Both the position numbers and the translations under genes were made by a program. Under the pieces are notes generated by a model. It made no database searches and was not told where the DNA came from. It saw only the letters and a program-made list of their open reading frames with translations. This document shows positions 1-6,670 of a DNA stretch of 10,294 bases, in pieces. The stretch is from Sphingomonadales bacterium (GTDB taxonomy: Bacteria > Pseudomonadota > Alphaproteobacteria > Sphingomonadales > Sphingomonadaceae), in assembly GCA_027489295.1 (NCBI GenBank), contig JAIYAA010000239.1, positions 1 to 10,294 on the forward strand, written 5' to 3'. Numbering within the stretch: position 1 is the first letter of the stretch; each line of letters starts with the position of its first letter.

Positions 1-888
1 GATGGCCAGGTGGCGCTCGGCTTCGTCGTATGGCTCGGCTACAAGAATCCCTGGCTCTCGCCCTTCCAGGAAATGCAGCGCTGGAAGACCCACCCGGAGA
101 TCGCGGCGATCCTGAAGGGCGCCAAGCGCGTTTCCTACGGCGCCCGCGCGATTTCGGACGGCGGCTGGCAATCTGTGCCGAAGCTGGTGGCCCCAGGCCT
201 CGCGCTGATCGGCGATTCGGCCGGCTTCCTCAACGTGCCGCGGATCAAGGGCACCCACACCGCGATGAAGACCGGCATGCTGGCGGCCGAGGCGGCGTTT
301 GCGGCCGTGCAGGCCGGCCGCAGCAGCGACGAGCTGTCCGCCTATCCGGAAGCCTATGAGGCCAGCTGGGTCTACAAGGAGCTGCGCGGCGTCCGCAACG
401 TGGCGCCGCTGGTCAAGAAGTTCGGCGACACCTGGGGCACGCTGCTCGCGGGGGCGGCGATGTGGAGCGAGCATCTCGGGCTGCGCTGGCCGTTCACGAT
501 GCAGCACAAGCCCGACAACGAAGGGCTGCTGCGCGCCGATCAGGCGCCGAGGATCGACTATCCCAAGCCCGACGGCGTGCTCACCTTCGACCGGCTCTCC
601 TCGGTGTTCGTCTCGAACACCAATCACGAGGAGGATCAGCCGGTCCACCTGACGCTGAAGGACAAGGACGTGCCCATCAGCTATAATCTGCCGATGTACG
701 CGGAGCCCGCGCAGCGTTACTGTCCCGCCGGTGTGTATGAGGTCGTGGGGGAAGGCGATGATCTGCGGTTCCAGATCAACGCGCAGAATTGCGTGCACTG
801 CAAGACCTGCGACATCAAGGATCCCACCCAGAACATCAACTGGGTGGTGCCCGAAGGTGGCGGTGGCCCCAATTATCCGAACATGTAG
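1..888 (+). CDS. Electron transfer flavoprotein-ubiquinone oxidoreductase (ETF-QO), 3' part
   Basis: Membrane-associated iron-sulfur flavoenzyme that passes electrons from reduced electron transfer flavoprotein to ubiquinone, linking acyl-CoA and amino-acid dehydrogenases to the respiratory chain. The reading frame is open from base 1, so the 5' end lies outside the window and 295 codons remain; the family is usually about 550 residues, so roughly half is missing, including the N-terminal FAD dinucleotide-binding motif. Seen here: the segment around visible residues 60-95 with ALIGDSAGFLNVPRIKGTHT, the second FAD-contact region of this family, and a C-terminal ferredoxin-like domain with four cysteines at visible residues 241, 264, 267 and 270 (C-x22-C-x2-C-x2-C), the expected [4Fe-4S] ligands, followed by the family-typical DPTQNINW. 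The stop lies inside the next gene, a 26-base overlap. Nothing is unusual apart from the truncation by the window edge. Confidence 0.96.
   Translation, partial: DGQVALGFVVWLGYKNPWLSPFQEMQRWKTHPEIAAILKGAKRVSYGARAISDGGWQSVPKLVAPGLALIGDSAGFLNVPRIKGTHTAMKTGMLAAEAAFAAVQAGRSSDELSAYPEAYEASWVYKELRGVRNVAPLVKKFGDTWGTLLAGAAMWSEHLGLRWPFTMQHKPDNEGLLRADQAPRIDYPKPDGVLTFDRLSSVFVSNTNHEEDQPVHLTLKDKDVPISYNLPMYAEPAQRYCPAGVYEVVGEGDDLRFQINAQNCVHCKTCDIKDPTQNINWVVPEGGGGPNYPNM
853..857 (+). promoter_or_regulatory. Shine-Dalgarno for the TPR gene, inside the ETF-QO coding end
   Basis: GAAGG lies five bases before the GTG at 863. It is the best ribosome-binding match near the start of the signal-peptide-bearing frame and is the main reason for choosing GTG 863 over GTG 857 or the ATG at 923, which would remove the signal peptide core. 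Confidence 0.5.
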
Positions 889-2461
889 CGCCGGGCTCGC
901 GCTGCTGCTGGCCCAATTGTCGATGGCGCCGGCAGCCGCGCAGACCGTCGATCTCAGCGACTATGTCCGCGCCCGCGCCGCCGATGCGGCGGGTGCGGCA
1001 GGCGTCGCGGCGCAGGGCTATGGTCGGGCGCTGGCGGCGACGCCGGACGATCCGGTGATCGCGCTGCGCGCCTATCGGCAGGCGCTGATGGCCGGGGATG
1101 TGGCGCTGGCCAGCCGCGCCGCCGCCGTCATGGAGAAGGCAGGCGTCGCCCCGCCGGATGCGGCGCTGTTCGACGTGGCGGTGGACCTCGCGGGTGGCGA
1201 CGAGCCGCGCGCCGCGGACGCGGTGAAGCGGCTGAAGGGCACGCCGTTCGACTTCCTGATGCCGATCCTCACCGCTTGGCTCGCCCAGTCGCGTGGCATG
1301 GACGGGGTTGCGGTGCTCGATCGCCTCGATACCGGCGCGCTCGGCCGCCGCTATGCCGGGACGCAGCGTGCGCTGATGCTGCTGGCGCAGGGCAAGGACG
1401 ACGGCGCCGCGGTGGATGCGATGGCGGCGCTCGCGGGCGATGGCGAGGCCGATGCCCGGATCGACCTGGCGATGGCGCGCGGCCGCGCCGGTGCGCGTTT
1501 CCTGCAAGATGGCGGTGGCCCGGAGCTGGCGGCGGTGGCACGCCAGCTCGGCGCGGCGCGGCCGGTCACGATCCGCTATGGTCTTTCGCGGCTGTTTCGC
1601 GCCCTCGCCAGCGATCTCGCCGGGGACCGCGTGGCGACGCTGACCATCCTCCTCAGCCGCTGCGCGCTGATCCTGGATTCCGGGGAGGAGCGGTCGCGCA
1701 TCCTGCTCGCCCAGGCGCTCGACGACGGAGGAGCGGCGGCGCTGGCGCTGGAGACGCTGGCGGCGATTCCGAAAAACAGCCCGTTCACGCGCCGTGCGGC
1801 CGCCGTGCGAGTGGCGGTGTTGCGCGGCAGCGGCCGGGTGGACGCCGCCCTTGCCGAGGCCAAGGCGCTGGCCGAGGACCGCGGCGCGACGCCGCTCGAT
1901 GTCGAGCGCTATGCCGCGCTGCTCAGTGCCGCGGGCCGCTTCGACGCCGCCGAACGCGTCTATGGCGATGCGCTGCGCCGGGGGGGGCAGGGCAGCGCCG
2001 ACCTGCATCTCGATCGCGGCGTCGCGCTGGAGCGGGCCGGGCGCTGGGCGCAGGCGCTGCCCGAGCTGCGCACGGCCGCCGAGCTGGCCCCCGCGCAGGT
2101 TGATGCGCTGCGGACACTCGGCACGCTGCTGATCGTGCATGGCGGTGCGGGCGCCGAGGGCATGGAGCTTCTCGAACGCGCACACCGCATCGCGCCCGAG
2201 GATGCGGAGACCGCCGATGCGCTGGGCTGGGCCTATGTCCGGCAGGGCGAGGTCGCGCGCGGGGTGCCGCTGCTGGAGGCAGCCGCGCGCAACGATCCCG
2301 CGGGCACATCGGCGAACGAGCATCTTGGCGATGCCTATTGGCGGCTCGGGCGGCAGTTCGAGGCGCGCTATGCCTGGCGGGCGGCGGCGATCCATGCCGC
2401 CCCCGGCGATGCCGAGCGGATCGCGCGCAAGATCGACGAGGGGCTGACGGCCGCCTCCTGA
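863..2461 (+). CDS. Exported TPR-repeat protein, 532 aa
   Basis: Protein of unknown specific role that is probably exported and probably acts through protein-protein contacts. The start chosen is GTG 863. It gives an N-terminus with an Arg at residue 6, a hydrophobic core (residues 10-20, GLALLLAQLSM) and an Ala-rich end, so cleavage near AAA-Q (residue 26) is expected. The rest is an Ala/Leu/Arg-rich helical solenoid. Clear tetratricopeptide units lie at residues 380-525, with segments such as LDRGVALERAGRWAQALPEL and ALGWAYVRQGEVARGVPLLE, and a last unit with ANEHLGDAYWRLGRQFEARYAW. Weaker helical repeats fill the N-terminal two thirds. The start is embedded in the ETF-QO gene (26-base overlap) and ispE follows 19 bases after the stop, so the three genes are probably co-transcribed. 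A run of eight G lies at 1980-1987. No enzymatic motif was seen. The TPR fold is firm; the start and the export are inferred. Confidence 0.85.
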   Translation: MAPIIRTCSAGLALLLAQLSMAPAAAQTVDLSDYVRARAADAAGAAGVAAQGYGRALAATPDDPVIALRAYRQALMAGDVALASRAAAVMEKAGVAPPDAALFDVAVDLAGGDEPRAADAVKRLKGTPFDFLMPILTAWLAQSRGMDGVAVLDRLDTGALGRRYAGTQRALMLLAQGKDDGAAVDAMAALAGDGEADARIDLAMARGRAGARFLQDGGGPELAAVARQLGAARPVTIRYGLSRLFRALASDLAGDRVATLTILLSRCALILDSGEERSRILLAQALDDGGAAALALETLAAIPKNSPFTRRAAAVRVAVLRGSGRVDAALAEAKALAEDRGATPLDVERYAALLSAAGRFDAAERVYGDALRRGGQGSADLHLDRGVALERAGRWAQALPELRTAAELAPAQVDALRTLGTLLIVHGGAGAEGMELLERAHRIAPEDAETADALGWAYVRQGEVARGVPLLEAAARNDPAGTSANEHLGDAYWRLGRQFEARYAWRAAAIHAAPGDAERIARKIDEGLTAAS

Positions 2462-2480
2462 ACGCGCTAGGGGCGGGGCG

Positions 2481-3317
2481 ATGTCCGATCTTCCTTCCGT
2501 CACCGAGCAGGCGCCGGCCAAGCTCAACCTCGCGCTCCATGTCCGCCATCGCCGACCGGACGGCTATCACGAGCTGGAGACGCTGTTCGCCTTCGTCGCA
2601 TATGGCGATGTGGTGCGGGTGCAGCCGGCCGATACCGATCGCTTCACGCTGACCGGCCCGTTCGCGGCGGTGCTGGCGGGCGAGGGGGACAACCTCGTCA
2701 CCCGCGCCGCGGCGCGCTTTCGCAAGGCATTCGGCGGCGGCGCGCATGCGATCGAGCTCGAAAAGCATCTGCCGGTCGCCTCGGGTATCGGCGGCGGTTC
2801 GGCCGACGCGGCGGCGGCGCTGCGGGCGTTGGCAACGCTGCACGGCGTCTCGCACGACGATCCAGCGCTGGTCGCGATCGCCGATGGCCTCGGGTCAGAC
2901 GTGCCCGCGTGCCTGCTCGGCCGCACGGCCTTTGGCCGGGGGCGGGGCGAGCAGCTCGAGCCGCTGGAAGGCCTTGCCGGTGCGCCGGTGCTGCTGGTCA
3001 ACCCCGGCGTCGGCGTGTCCACGGCGGCGGTGTTCCGCAGCTGGGACGGCGTGGATCGCGGTCCGATCGGCTGCGGCGATCTGCTCGCCGTTGCCCGTGC
3101 GGGCCGCAATGACCTCGAACCGCCCGCCCGCGCGATCGCGCCGGCGATCGACACGGTGCTGGAGGCCCTTTCGGGGCAGCCGGGGGTGCTGCTCGCGCGC
3201 ATGTCCGGCTCCGGCGCGACCTGCTTCGCGCTGTTCGAGTCCGATGCTGCTCGCGATGTCGCTGCAGCTGCGCTGGCGGGGCGGGGCTGGTGGTGCGCCG
3301 CGACCTGGTTGCGATAG
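2481..3317 (+). CDS. ispE: 4-diphosphocytidyl-2-C-methyl-D-erythritol kinase (IspE)
   Basis: GHMP-family cytosolic kinase that phosphorylates the 2-hydroxyl of CDP-methylerythritol with ATP, the fourth step of the MEP pathway to isoprenoid precursors. At 278 aa it has the usual length. Motifs in order: APAKLNLALHV at residues 11-21, with the Lys of the substrate site at residue 14; the glycine-rich ATP loop PVASGIGGGSADAA at 98-111; GLGSDVP at 136-142, with the catalytic Asp at 140; and the C-terminal GHMP motif ARMSGSGATCFALF at 239-252. The start is ATG 2481, preceded by a G-rich stretch (2470-2478) that can act as a weak ribosome-binding site. It lies 19 bases after the TPR gene in the same direction. 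No terminator-like hairpin with a T run follows the stop, so transcription may continue into the 3318-3474 gap. Confidence 0.97.
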   Translation: MSDLPSVTEQAPAKLNLALHVRHRRPDGYHELETLFAFVAYGDVVRVQPADTDRFTLTGPFAAVLAGEGDNLVTRAAARFRKAFGGGAHAIELEKHLPVASGIGGGSADAAAALRALATLHGVSHDDPALVAIADGLGSDVPACLLGRTAFGRGRGEQLEPLEGLAGAPVLLVNPGVGVSTAAVFRSWDGVDRGPIGCGDLLAVARAGRNDLEPPARAIAPAIDTVLEALSGQPGVLLARMSGSGATCFALFESDAARDVAAAALAGRGWWCAATWLR

Positions 3318-3396
3318 GCCGGTAATCGAATCTTTACGGTTTTCGGACAGTTGGGTGGCGACGGATCTGACGCGCCGCGAACGTCCGTCTTTGGCC

Positions 3397-3429
3397 CGCG
3401 GGTGCGCTCCGCCAAGGAGTCCACCCGCG
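3397..3429 (+). promoter_or_regulatory. Leader hairpin A (13 pairs, one mismatch)
   Basis: CGCGGGTG (3397-3404) pairs perfectly with CACCCGCG (3422-3429). After one C-C mismatch (3405/3421) the stem continues with GCTCC (3406-3410) against GGAGT (3416-3420), one of these pairs being G-U, around the five-base loop GCCAA (3411-3415). The stem hides AAGGAG (3414-3419), the best Shine-Dalgarno-like string in the gap. No T run follows, so this is not a classic terminator. The loop is complementary to TTGGC at 3391-3395 just upstream, which allows either a competing helix or a loop contact. That the stem forms in RNA is inference from base pairing alone. Confidence 0.4.
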
Positions 3430-3455
3430 CGCCATCGCGTGACTTGGCCGCGCGG
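3425..3455 (+). promoter_or_regulatory. Leader hairpin B, competing with hairpin A
   Basis: CCGCGCGCCA (3425-3434) can pair with TGGCCGCGCGG (3445-3455) through ten pairs and one bulged C, with a ten-base loop. It uses bases 3425-3429, which are also the 3' arm of hairpin A, so A and B cannot both form fully. This is the geometry of a two-state leader. In a genome this GC-rich such pairings also arise by chance, so confidence is modest. Confidence 0.3.
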
Positions 3456-3457
3456 AT

Positions 3458-3470
3458 CGGGCACAGCCCG
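3458..3470 (+). promoter_or_regulatory. Small hairpin just before the crotonase start codon
   Basis: CGGGC (3458-3462) and GCCCG (3466-3470) flank the loop ACA and end four bases before ATG 3475. They occupy the place where a ribosome-binding site would normally lie, and no Shine-Dalgarno sequence is visible there. If formed, the hairpin would limit translation initiation. Whether it is functional is unknown. Confidence 0.3.
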
Positions 3471-3474
3471 CAGC

Positions 3475-4209
3475 ATGATCGAAGTTCGTTGGGATGGGCC
3501 GATCGCCACGATCGCGCTCGCACGCGCTGCGGCACGCAATGCCGTGCCGATCGCCGGCTGGGAACGGCTGGCGGAAATTGCCACGACCCTTGTGGATGCC
3601 CGGGTGGTGATCCTCCAGTCGGACATGCCGGGCATGTTCTCGGCGGGGGCGGACATCACCGAATTTGCCGCGCTTCAGGCCGATCCGGCGCTTCGCACCC
3701 GCTTCCGTACCGCGATGCGTGCCGGGATCGAGGCGATGGCGGCATTGCCGATGCCGGTGCTCGCGGCAATCGATGGCGGGTGTTTCGGGGCCGCCGTGGC
3801 GCTGATCCTGGCAGCCGATCTCCGTATCGCGGGTGACGCCGCCGGGTTCGCGGTGACCCCGGCGCGGCTCGGGCTTGGCTATCCGAGGGAAGACGTGGCG
3901 CGGCTGGCCAGGCAGGTCGGCCACGGGTGTGCCGCCGCGCTGCTGTTCACCGGCGAGGCGATCGACGCCGATGGCGCGGCGGCGATGGGCCTGGTCGAGC
4001 GCAGGGTGCCCGACGCGGGCGTGGGCGCCAGGATGCTAGCCGGGCGCATCGCCGAGAACGCCCCATCCGCCATCCGCCAGCTCAAGCGGGCGTTGCTTCG
4101 GCCCGCCGATGTCGATCTCGACACCGCGTTCGAAGCCGCGTTCGGCGGGGTCGAACTTGCCGAGGGGCTGGCCGCCTTCCAGGCGCGCCGGCGGCCGGTG
4201 TTCGGGTGA
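3475..4209 (+). CDS. Enoyl-CoA hydratase/isomerase-like (crotonase family) protein, catalytic glutamates absent
   Basis: Crotonase-fold protein of 244 aa that probably binds an acyl-CoA thioester in the cytosol; the reaction is uncertain. Fold signatures: a short N-terminal strand region, RNAV at residues 21-24, the first oxyanion-hole motif MFSAGADITEF at 54-64, the second at LAAIDGGCFGAAVALILAAD (97-115, oxyanion Gly about 105), FAVTPARLGLGYP at 125-137, and a C-terminal helical part that includes ENAPSAIRQLKRALL. Aligned by eye to the classical hydratase motifs GGGCEL and QPEILLG, the two catalytic glutamates correspond to Ala109 and Pro129, so simple hydratase chemistry by the textbook mechanism is not expected. 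The start at ATG 3475 gives the usual short N-terminus; no Shine-Dalgarno is visible. The next gene starts inside its stop codon (GTGA overlap), implying translational coupling. The family is confident; the substrate and reaction are not. Confidence 0.88.
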   Translation: MIEVRWDGPIATIALARAAARNAVPIAGWERLAEIATTLVDARVVILQSDMPGMFSAGADITEFAALQADPALRTRFRTAMRAGIEAMAALPMPVLAAIDGGCFGAAVALILAADLRIAGDAAGFAVTPARLGLGYPREDVARLARQVGHGCAAALLFTGEAIDADGAAAMGLVERRVPDAGVGARMLAGRIAENAPSAIRQLKRALLRPADVDLDTAFEAAFGGVELAEGLAAFQARRRPVFG

Positions 4210-4937
4210 GCGTTGCGGAGCTGCTCCCCGGGGGCGACGGCACCGTCCTGCTGCTGTGCGACCATGCCTCGAACGCGGTGCCGCCCGATATCGATCTCGG
4301 CATCGCTCCGGCACTGCTCGACCTGCACATCGCCATCGATATCGGTGCCGCGGCGGTCACCCGCACGATGGCGGCGATGCTCGATGCACCCGCGATCCTC
4401 GCCACCGTCTCGCGGCTGGTGATCGACCTGCACCGCGAGCCCGACCACGCCGGGCTGATCCCCGCGGCGAGCGACGGCCACCGCATCCCCGGCAATGAAG
4501 GTGCGGACCGCGCGGACCGCATCGCCCGCTTTCACGCGCCCTATCACCGATGCCTGCGCGACCAGATCAAACGCCAGCGCCCCGCGCTGATCCTGTCGAT
4601 CCACAGTTTCACGCCGCAGCTCGAGGATCGCGGCACGCCGCGGCCGTGGCAGGTCGGCATCCTCTACAACCGCGACACCCGCGCCGCTCGCCCGGCGGTG
4701 GAATGGCTCCGCGCTCGGGGCCTCGTCACCGGCGACAACGAACCCTATTCGGGTCGTCTGCTCAACGCGACGCTGAACCGTCATGCCGAGGCGCAGGGCG
4801 TTCCCTCGATCGCGATCGAAATCCGCAACGATCTGATCCGCGATCCTGCGGGGGTGCTGGAATGGGCCGGGCATCTACGCGCGCTGACGCTTTTTCTGCG
4901 CAACACTCTTGCGCAAAAGGGTGTTCTCGCGACATAG
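4206..4937 (+). CDS. N-formylglutamate amidohydrolase family protein
   Basis: Member of the N-formylglutamate amidohydrolase family, metal-dependent hydrolases related to zinc carboxypeptidases. The named reaction cleaves N-formyl-L-glutamate to formate and glutamate, the last step of one histidine degradation route. The protein has 243 aa. Family motifs: CDHASNAVP at residues 18-26, DIGA at 45-48, [10 protein letters not shown] at 69-78 followed by [15 protein letters not shown] at 108-114, SIHSFTP at 131-137 and IEIRNDLI at 204-211. The start is GTG 4206, which overlaps the crotonase stop by four bases; no other start fits the motif spacing. No histidine-utilisation (hut) gene is visible nearby, so the true substrate may be another N-formyl or N-acyl amino acid. 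The last 20 codons are Leu-rich, use several A/T-ending codons unusual here, and contain a hairpin that faces ilvD. The family is confident; the physiological role is inferred. Confidence 0.9.
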   Translation: MSVAELLPGGDGTVLLLCDHASNAVPPDIDLGIAPALLDLHIAIDIGAAAVTRTMAAMLDAPAILATVSRLVIDLHREPDHAGLIPAASDGHRIPGNEGADRADRIARFHAPYHRCLRDQIKRQRPALILSIHSFTPQLEDRGTPRPWQVGILYNRDTRAARPAVEWLRARGLVTGDNEPYSGRLLNATLNRHAEAQGVPSIAIEIRNDLIRDPAGVLEWAGHLRALTLFLRNTLAQKGVLAT

Positions 4938-4945
4938 GCTTGCGC
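4897..4945 (+). promoter_or_regulatory. Possible promoter/operator or RNA element ahead of ilvD
   Basis: Three related strings lie here: TGCGCAA (4897-4903), the palindrome TTGCGCAA (4909-4916) and TTGCGC (4940-4945). In addition, AACACTCTT (4902-4910) can pair with AAGGGTGTT (4917-4925) as a nine-pair stem with one G-U and a six-base loop. TTGCGC (4909-4914) followed after 18 bases by CATAGG (4933-4938) is a weak -35/-10 candidate that would start transcription almost at the ilvD ATG. The coding sequence above it switches to codons such as CTA, CTT, ACT and GTT, consistent with a second constraint on these bases. The function is inferred, not shown. Confidence 0.25.
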
Positions 4946-4948
4946 GCC

Positions 4949-6670
4949 ATGACCAACCGATTCGACAAGTCCAAGCTCCCCAGCCGCCACGTCTCCGTGG
5001 GGCCCGAGCGCGCGCCGCACCGCAGCTATTATTACGCCATGGGGATTTCCGAGGAGGATATCGCCAAGCCGTTCGTCGCCGTCGCCAGCGCCGGCAACGA
5101 TAGCGCGCCGTGCAACACCACCCTCGATTTCCAGGCCGACGCCGCCCGCCAGGGCGTGATCGCCAATGGCGGCATGCCGCGCCGGTTCAACACCATCACG
5201 GTGACCGACGGCATCGCCATGGGCCATCAGGGGATGAAATCCTCGCTCGTCAGCCGCGAAGTGATCGCCGATTCGGTCGAGCTCAGCGTCCGCGGGCACT
5301 GCTATGACGCGCTGGTCGCGTTCGCGGGCTGCGACAAGTCGCTGCCGGGCATGATGATGGCGATGCTCCGCCTGAACATCCCGTCGATCTTCGTCTATGG
5401 CGGCTCGATCCTGCCGGGCCGGTTCGAGGACCGCGACGTCACCGTCGTCGACGTGTTCGAGGCAGTCGGCAAGTTCGCTGCCGGCAACTGCCCGCTCAAG
5501 GACCTGACCGCGCTCGAGAAGGTCGCCTGCCCGGGCCACGGCGCCTGCGGCGGCCAGTTTACCGCCAACACCATGGCCTGTGTCGGCGAGGCGATGGGAT
5601 TGTCGTTGCCGAACAGCAACATGGTCCCCGCTCCGTACAAGAGCCGTGAAGAGATCGCGATCGCTGCGGGGCATCAGGTGATGAACCTGCTCGAGATGAA
5701 CCTGCGCCCGCGCGACATCGCGACGCGTGCCGCCTTCATCAACGCCGCCCGCGTGGTGGCGGCGACCGGCGGCTCGACCAACGCCGCGCTGCACCTGCCG
5801 GCGATGGCGAACGAGGCAGGCATCGAATTCGACCTGCACGACGTGGCCGAGGCTTTCAAATCAACGCCTTATATCGCGGATCTGAAGCCGGGTGGGAAGT
5901 ATGTCGCCAAGGACATGCACGCCGCCGGCGGCGTGTACATGCTGATGAAGACGATGCTGGCGAACGACCTGCTCGACGGCAGCTGCCTGACGGTGACCGG
6001 CAAGACGCTGGGCGAGAACATCGACGAGGTCACCTGGAACCCCGACCAGAAGGTGATCTACGACGTAAAGACGCCGATCACCCCCACCGGCGGCGTGGTC
6101 GGCCTGCGCGGCTCGCTCGCGCCCGAGGGCGCGATCGTGAAGGTTGCCGGCATGCACCGGCTCCAGTTCGAAGGCCCGGCGCGCGTGTTCGATTGCGAGG
6201 AGGAGGCCTTTCAGGCGGTCGAGCATCGCCAGATCAATGAGGGCGAAGTGATCGTCATCCGCTATGAAGGGCCGAAGGGCGGCCCGGGCATGCGCGAGAT
6301 GCTGTCGACCACTGCGGCGCTCTATGGTCTCGGCATGGGCGAGAAGGTGGCGCTGATCACCGACGGCCGCTTCTCGGGCGGCACGCGCGGCTTCTGCATC
6401 GGCCATGTCGGTCCCGAGGCGGCCGAGGGCGGCCCGATCGCGCTGGTCGAGAATGGCGACGCCATCCGCATCGACGCCGAGGCGGGGACGATCGATCTGC
6501 TGGTGGCCGAGGAGGTGCTCGCCGAGCGCCGCGCGCGCTGGCAGCCGCGGGTCAACGACTATCAGGCGGGCGCGCTCTATCGCTATGCCCAGAATGTCGG
6601 CCCGGCCTATCAGGGCGCGGTGACGCACCCCGGCGCCAAGGCCGAGCGCCATGTCTACGCGGATATCTAG
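4949..6670 (+). CDS. ilvD: Dihydroxy-acid dehydratase (IlvD)
   Basis: Iron-sulfur dehydratase that converts 2,3-dihydroxy-isovalerate and 2,3-dihydroxy-3-methylvalerate into the 2-keto acids that are precursors of valine, leucine, isoleucine and pantothenate. It has 573 aa, shorter than the roughly 616-residue E. coli enzyme. Motifs: Cys55 in [29 protein letters not shown] at residues 84-103, Cys128 in [10 protein letters not shown], and Cys200 in [14 protein letters not shown], with [17 protein letters not shown] near the C-terminus. The three cysteines are placed as in the IlvD group that binds a [2Fe-2S] cluster. IlvD/Edd relatives such as 6-phosphogluconate dehydratase and sugar-acid dehydratases share the fold, but motif agreement favours IlvD. 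The start is ATG 4949, 11 bases after the preceding stop; the longer upstream frame is only a shadow of the amidohydrolase gene. The 3' end overlaps the lipoprotein gene by 20 bases. Confidence 0.96.
   Translation: MTNRFDKSKLPSRHVSVGPERAPHRSYYYAMGISEEDIAKPFVAVASAGNDSAPCNTTLDFQADAARQGVIANGGMPRRFNTITVTDGIAMGHQGMKSSLVSREVIADSVELSVRGHCYDALVAFAGCDKSLPGMMMAMLRLNIPSIFVYGGSILPGRFEDRDVTVVDVFEAVGKFAAGNCPLKDLTALEKVACPGHGACGGQFTANTMACVGEAMGLSLPNSNMVPAPYKSREEIAIAAGHQVMNLLEMNLRPRDIATRAAFINAARVVAATGGSTNAALHLPAMANEAGIEFDLHDVAEAFKSTPYIADLKPGGKYVAKDMHAAGGVYMLMKTMLANDLLDGSCLTVTGKTLGENIDEVTWNPDQKVIYDVKTPITPTGGVVGLRGSLAPEGAIVKVAGMHRLQFEGPARVFDCEEEAFQAVEHRQINEGEVIVIRYEGPKGGPGMREMLSTTAALYGLGMGEKVALITDGRFSGGTRGFCIGHVGPEAAEGGPIALVENGDAIRIDAEAGTIDLLVAEEVLAERRARWQPRVNDYQAGALYRYAQNVGPAYQGAVTHPGAKAERHVYADI

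Larger units (their letters stand above)
3318..3474 (+). other. 157-base intergenic region with multiple inverted repeats
   Basis: The only substantial gap in the window. Its first 30 bases (3321-3350) are less GC-rich than the surroundings and could hold a promoter, but I find no convincing -35/-10 pair. The rest carries inverted repeats at 3360-3365/3384-3389, 3397-3410/3416-3429, 3425-3434/3445-3455 and 3458-3462/3466-3470. No tRNA, no T-run terminator and no plausible small ORF with a ribosome-binding site was found. It is read here as the untranslated leader of the crotonase gene, possibly regulatory. Confidence 0.5.

Noticed and set aside
923..925. ATG as start of the TPR gene
   Set aside because: It lies after the hydrophobic core of the signal peptide and would leave a meaningless MAPAAAQ remnant. 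GTG 863 with GAAGG upstream fits better.
836..2527. 563-codon open frame on the minus strand across the TPR gene
   Set aside because: It is a shadow produced by GC-rich codon bias. The translation is Arg/Gly/Ala/His-rich without any domain or ribosome-binding site, and the plus strand carries a clear TPR protein with a signal peptide.
3318..3350. Possible terminator after ispE or promoter for the downstream operon
   Set aside because: There is no hairpin with a T run, and no -35/-10 pair with sensible spacing could be defended, only a locally lower GC content.
3439..3474. Alternative GTG start that would extend the crotonase by 12 residues
   Set aside because: The added residues (TWPRGSGTARS) do not resemble crotonase N-termini, the AAGGAG at 3414-3419 is 19 bases away, and ATG 3475 gives the typical family start.
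2567..3535. 322-codon minus-strand open frame across ispE and the gap
   Set aside because: It lies opposite the well-conserved ispE, has Ser/Arg/Pro-rich low-complexity composition and no motif. It crosses the leader region but gives no evidence of a separate gene there.
3351..3836. Plus-strand ORF starting in the gap and running into the crotonase gene in another frame
   Set aside because: It has no ribosome-binding site, arginine-rich random composition and overlaps the real crotonase reading frame for most of its length.
4503..4520. Exact tandem 9-base duplication encoding Ala-Asp-Arg twice
   Set aside because: The family normally has a charged A-E-R-A-A-R-like helix here before FHxPYH, so the length is normal and no expansion is implied.
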